From Deltaproteobacteria bacterium (GTDB lineage: Bacteria > Desulfobacterota > Dissulfuribacteria > Dissulfuribacterales > QOAL01): DNA of 47,226 nt. Made by a program: the position numbers and the translations under genes. Under the pieces are notes generated by a model, which worked only from the letters and a program-made list of their open reading frames with translations, searched no databases and was not told the origin of the DNA. Below, one piece after another: positions 45,623-47,226 of this stretch (its first letter is position 1; the number at the start of each line of letters is the position of its first letter). The DNA lies in contig WGBG01000088.1 in assembly GCA_015494395.1 (NCBI GenBank), forward strand, positions 1 through 47,226, written 5' to 3'.

Positions 45623-47009
45623 AATCTCCATAGAGTTGTTCCAGAGTCCAGAGTCTGATCCGGCTTTCATCAGGAATCTGTACATGGGAGCGAAGAAACA
45701 GAAGTCCATGTATTGTGTAATTTTCTGGGTTTGGAAATGCCGCCATTTTTGCCCTTAACTCCTGTATGAGTTTTGGAGTTGATACAACCTTTCCCCACTT
45801 GCATTCCCCAATATCCACTACACCATCCTGCCTGATACCAACCACATCAATCTGTACATTTTTGTCCCAGTACTCACCAATCTCATAAGAGCAGGTCAAT
45901 CCTTCCCGGAGATATATGCGGGCAAGGGCCTCTTTGCATAAATTTTCAAAACACTGGCCAAAGTATGAGTCAAGTTGAGGTCTGATCAGGTTTACAAAGG
46001 CATTTTTTTCATCCATCTGGTAAATTGCAGAGCCGTTTGGGTATATGAACCTGAACCAGAACCGTAGAAGCGGATCGTCCAGTTTGTAACGAACCTGCCT
46101 TTTGTTTACTTTTTTACCACTCAGAGGATAGTGGCGGGCGATGTATCCCAGCTCTATCAGGGTGTTCTGGTAATAAAAAAGCGATTTTTCCTCAATGCCT
46201 GTGACCTGTGCTATCTGGCGGTTGCTGACTGCACCGGATGCAAGGGCAGTCAGTATGCCAAAGTACTTTTTAAGCTCTTTAAGTTCCTCTCTGAGTAAAA
46301 ATTCCGGCTCCCGGGCAAGTGCTGAAAATTCGTTTAGAAAATTGGTTCTTATGTTGGTTTCCACTGACTGGGAAGGAGAGAAAAATCTGAGATAATAGGG
46401 AATGCCGCCACAGACAAAGTACACCTTTGCCTTGTCTGTAACCGACCATTCAGGGTGAAACTCAGCAGCTTAAAGGTAAGAAAACGGCTTAAGGAGAATC
46501 TGGCGGGATCGGCGTCCGAACAGGGGGCTTTTCTCACCCAGTATCCTTTTCTCCATGAAGCCGATATACGAGCCGCAAATTATCAGAAAGATCTTTCCCC
46601 TGCCTCCCCAACCCTGGTCAATCAGCGCCTGTAATAAGGACGGAAGTTCCGGACTCGCCTCCACTGTCCATTGAAACTCATCCATAACGATTATTAACGA
46701 CTCTTCGGCATTAAGCTGTGAGACAGTTACCGAGATTGCATCCTGCCAGTCATTGACAGAGGTTTTTTCCAGCAGCGGTTGATCAAGGGCAGATGCGGCA
46801 TTGCGCATAAACTCCCGTATTTGAAGACGGGCAGGCGCCTGTTTGCCAAGGAAGTAAACAGCCTTTTTATCCCTGATAAAGTGCTTGATCAGTTCACTCT
46901 TGCCGACCCTGCGTCGGCCGTATATGGGTATAAAGGTATGCTCTGGTCCCCGGTAAGCATCCTCAAGTAGTCGCAATTCCCTTTTTCTGCCTATAAATTT
47001 CGTGATCAT
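45597..47009 (-). pseudogene. AAA ATPase (archaeal-type ATPase/DUF234 family) interrupted by an in-frame TAA at 46470-46472
   Basis: Two ORFs in the same frame: IPIYGRRRVGKSELIKHF...LIIVMDEFQW...LLKPFSYL* then AAEFHPEWSVTDKAKVYFVCGGIPYYLRFF...; family-typical sequence runs through the stop. Confidence 0.8.
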
Positions 47010-47076
47010 AACCCCTCAGGTGGTGTTGTCCTGATAACGCGCACTTTCCGTCTTGAATATACGGTTGTTATAAAGA

Positions 47077-47226
47077 CCTGGATTGAGCGATTGTCGGATT
47101 TGCTGTAGATCCGCGAAAGAGAAATTCCCATAATAGTCGGCTATATGGGAATTTCTCTGACAAAGGAGATGCAGTGAATCCGGCAATCCCGAAGGGTTTC
47201 AAAAGTTGAAGAGTATGATAGATATA
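47077..47226 (+). mobile_element. Family II MITE-like element, copy 3, cut by the window end
   Basis: CCTGGATTGAGCGATTGTCGGATTTGCTGTAGATCCGCGAAAGAG... same order as copies 1 and 2 up to GGGTTTCAAAAGTTGAAG. Confidence 0.9.

Noticed and set aside
1-47226. CRISPR arrays, tRNA or rRNA genes
   Set aside because: No regularly spaced short direct repeats and no tRNA/rRNA signature sequences noticed on either strand by eye.

Overview
The window looks like a Desulfobacterota-type (deltaproteobacterial) chromosome segment; this taxonomic guess rests on gene content only. From left to right it carries: a TonB-dependent receptor C-terminus and a YfiR-like protein; a LamG/VPxPA-CTERM protein; a hybrid histidine kinase next to a cyclic-nucleotide-binding/SAM-methyltransferase protein (possibly a PhcB/PhcS-like signalling pair); an ADP-forming acyl-CoA synthetase-GNAT fusion; a repetitive secreted MopE/FISUMP-like protein; a giant cytochrome with 19 CxxCH motifs; a siroheme/CcsA/HemA cluster; two consecutive hybrid kinases (the second with a degenerate ATPase domain), gph and radA; a PIN/RHH toxin-antitoxin pair; a TPR protein and sigma-54 regulator leading into flgB-flgC-fliE-fliF-fliG-fliH-fliI-fliJ-motE-like; and an AAA ATPase gene interrupted by an in-frame stop. 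The most striking non-gene signal is two unrelated families of short MITE-like elements with resolvable ends. Family I is about 225 bp, has imperfect 15-bp terminal inverted repeats (TIRs) GTATCTATTCAGCGT/ACGCTGAACAGTTAC and 8-bp target duplications, and is present in 4 copies. Family II is 208 bp, has perfect 13-bp TIRs CCTAGATTGAGCG/CGCTCAATCTAGG, 5-bp target duplications and an internal hairpin with compensatory changes; it has 3 copies plus a decayed relic. They break up the flagellar gene cluster, sit inside intergenic hairpins, and in two places supply the 3' end of a coding sequence. All calls were made by eye; no database search was run.
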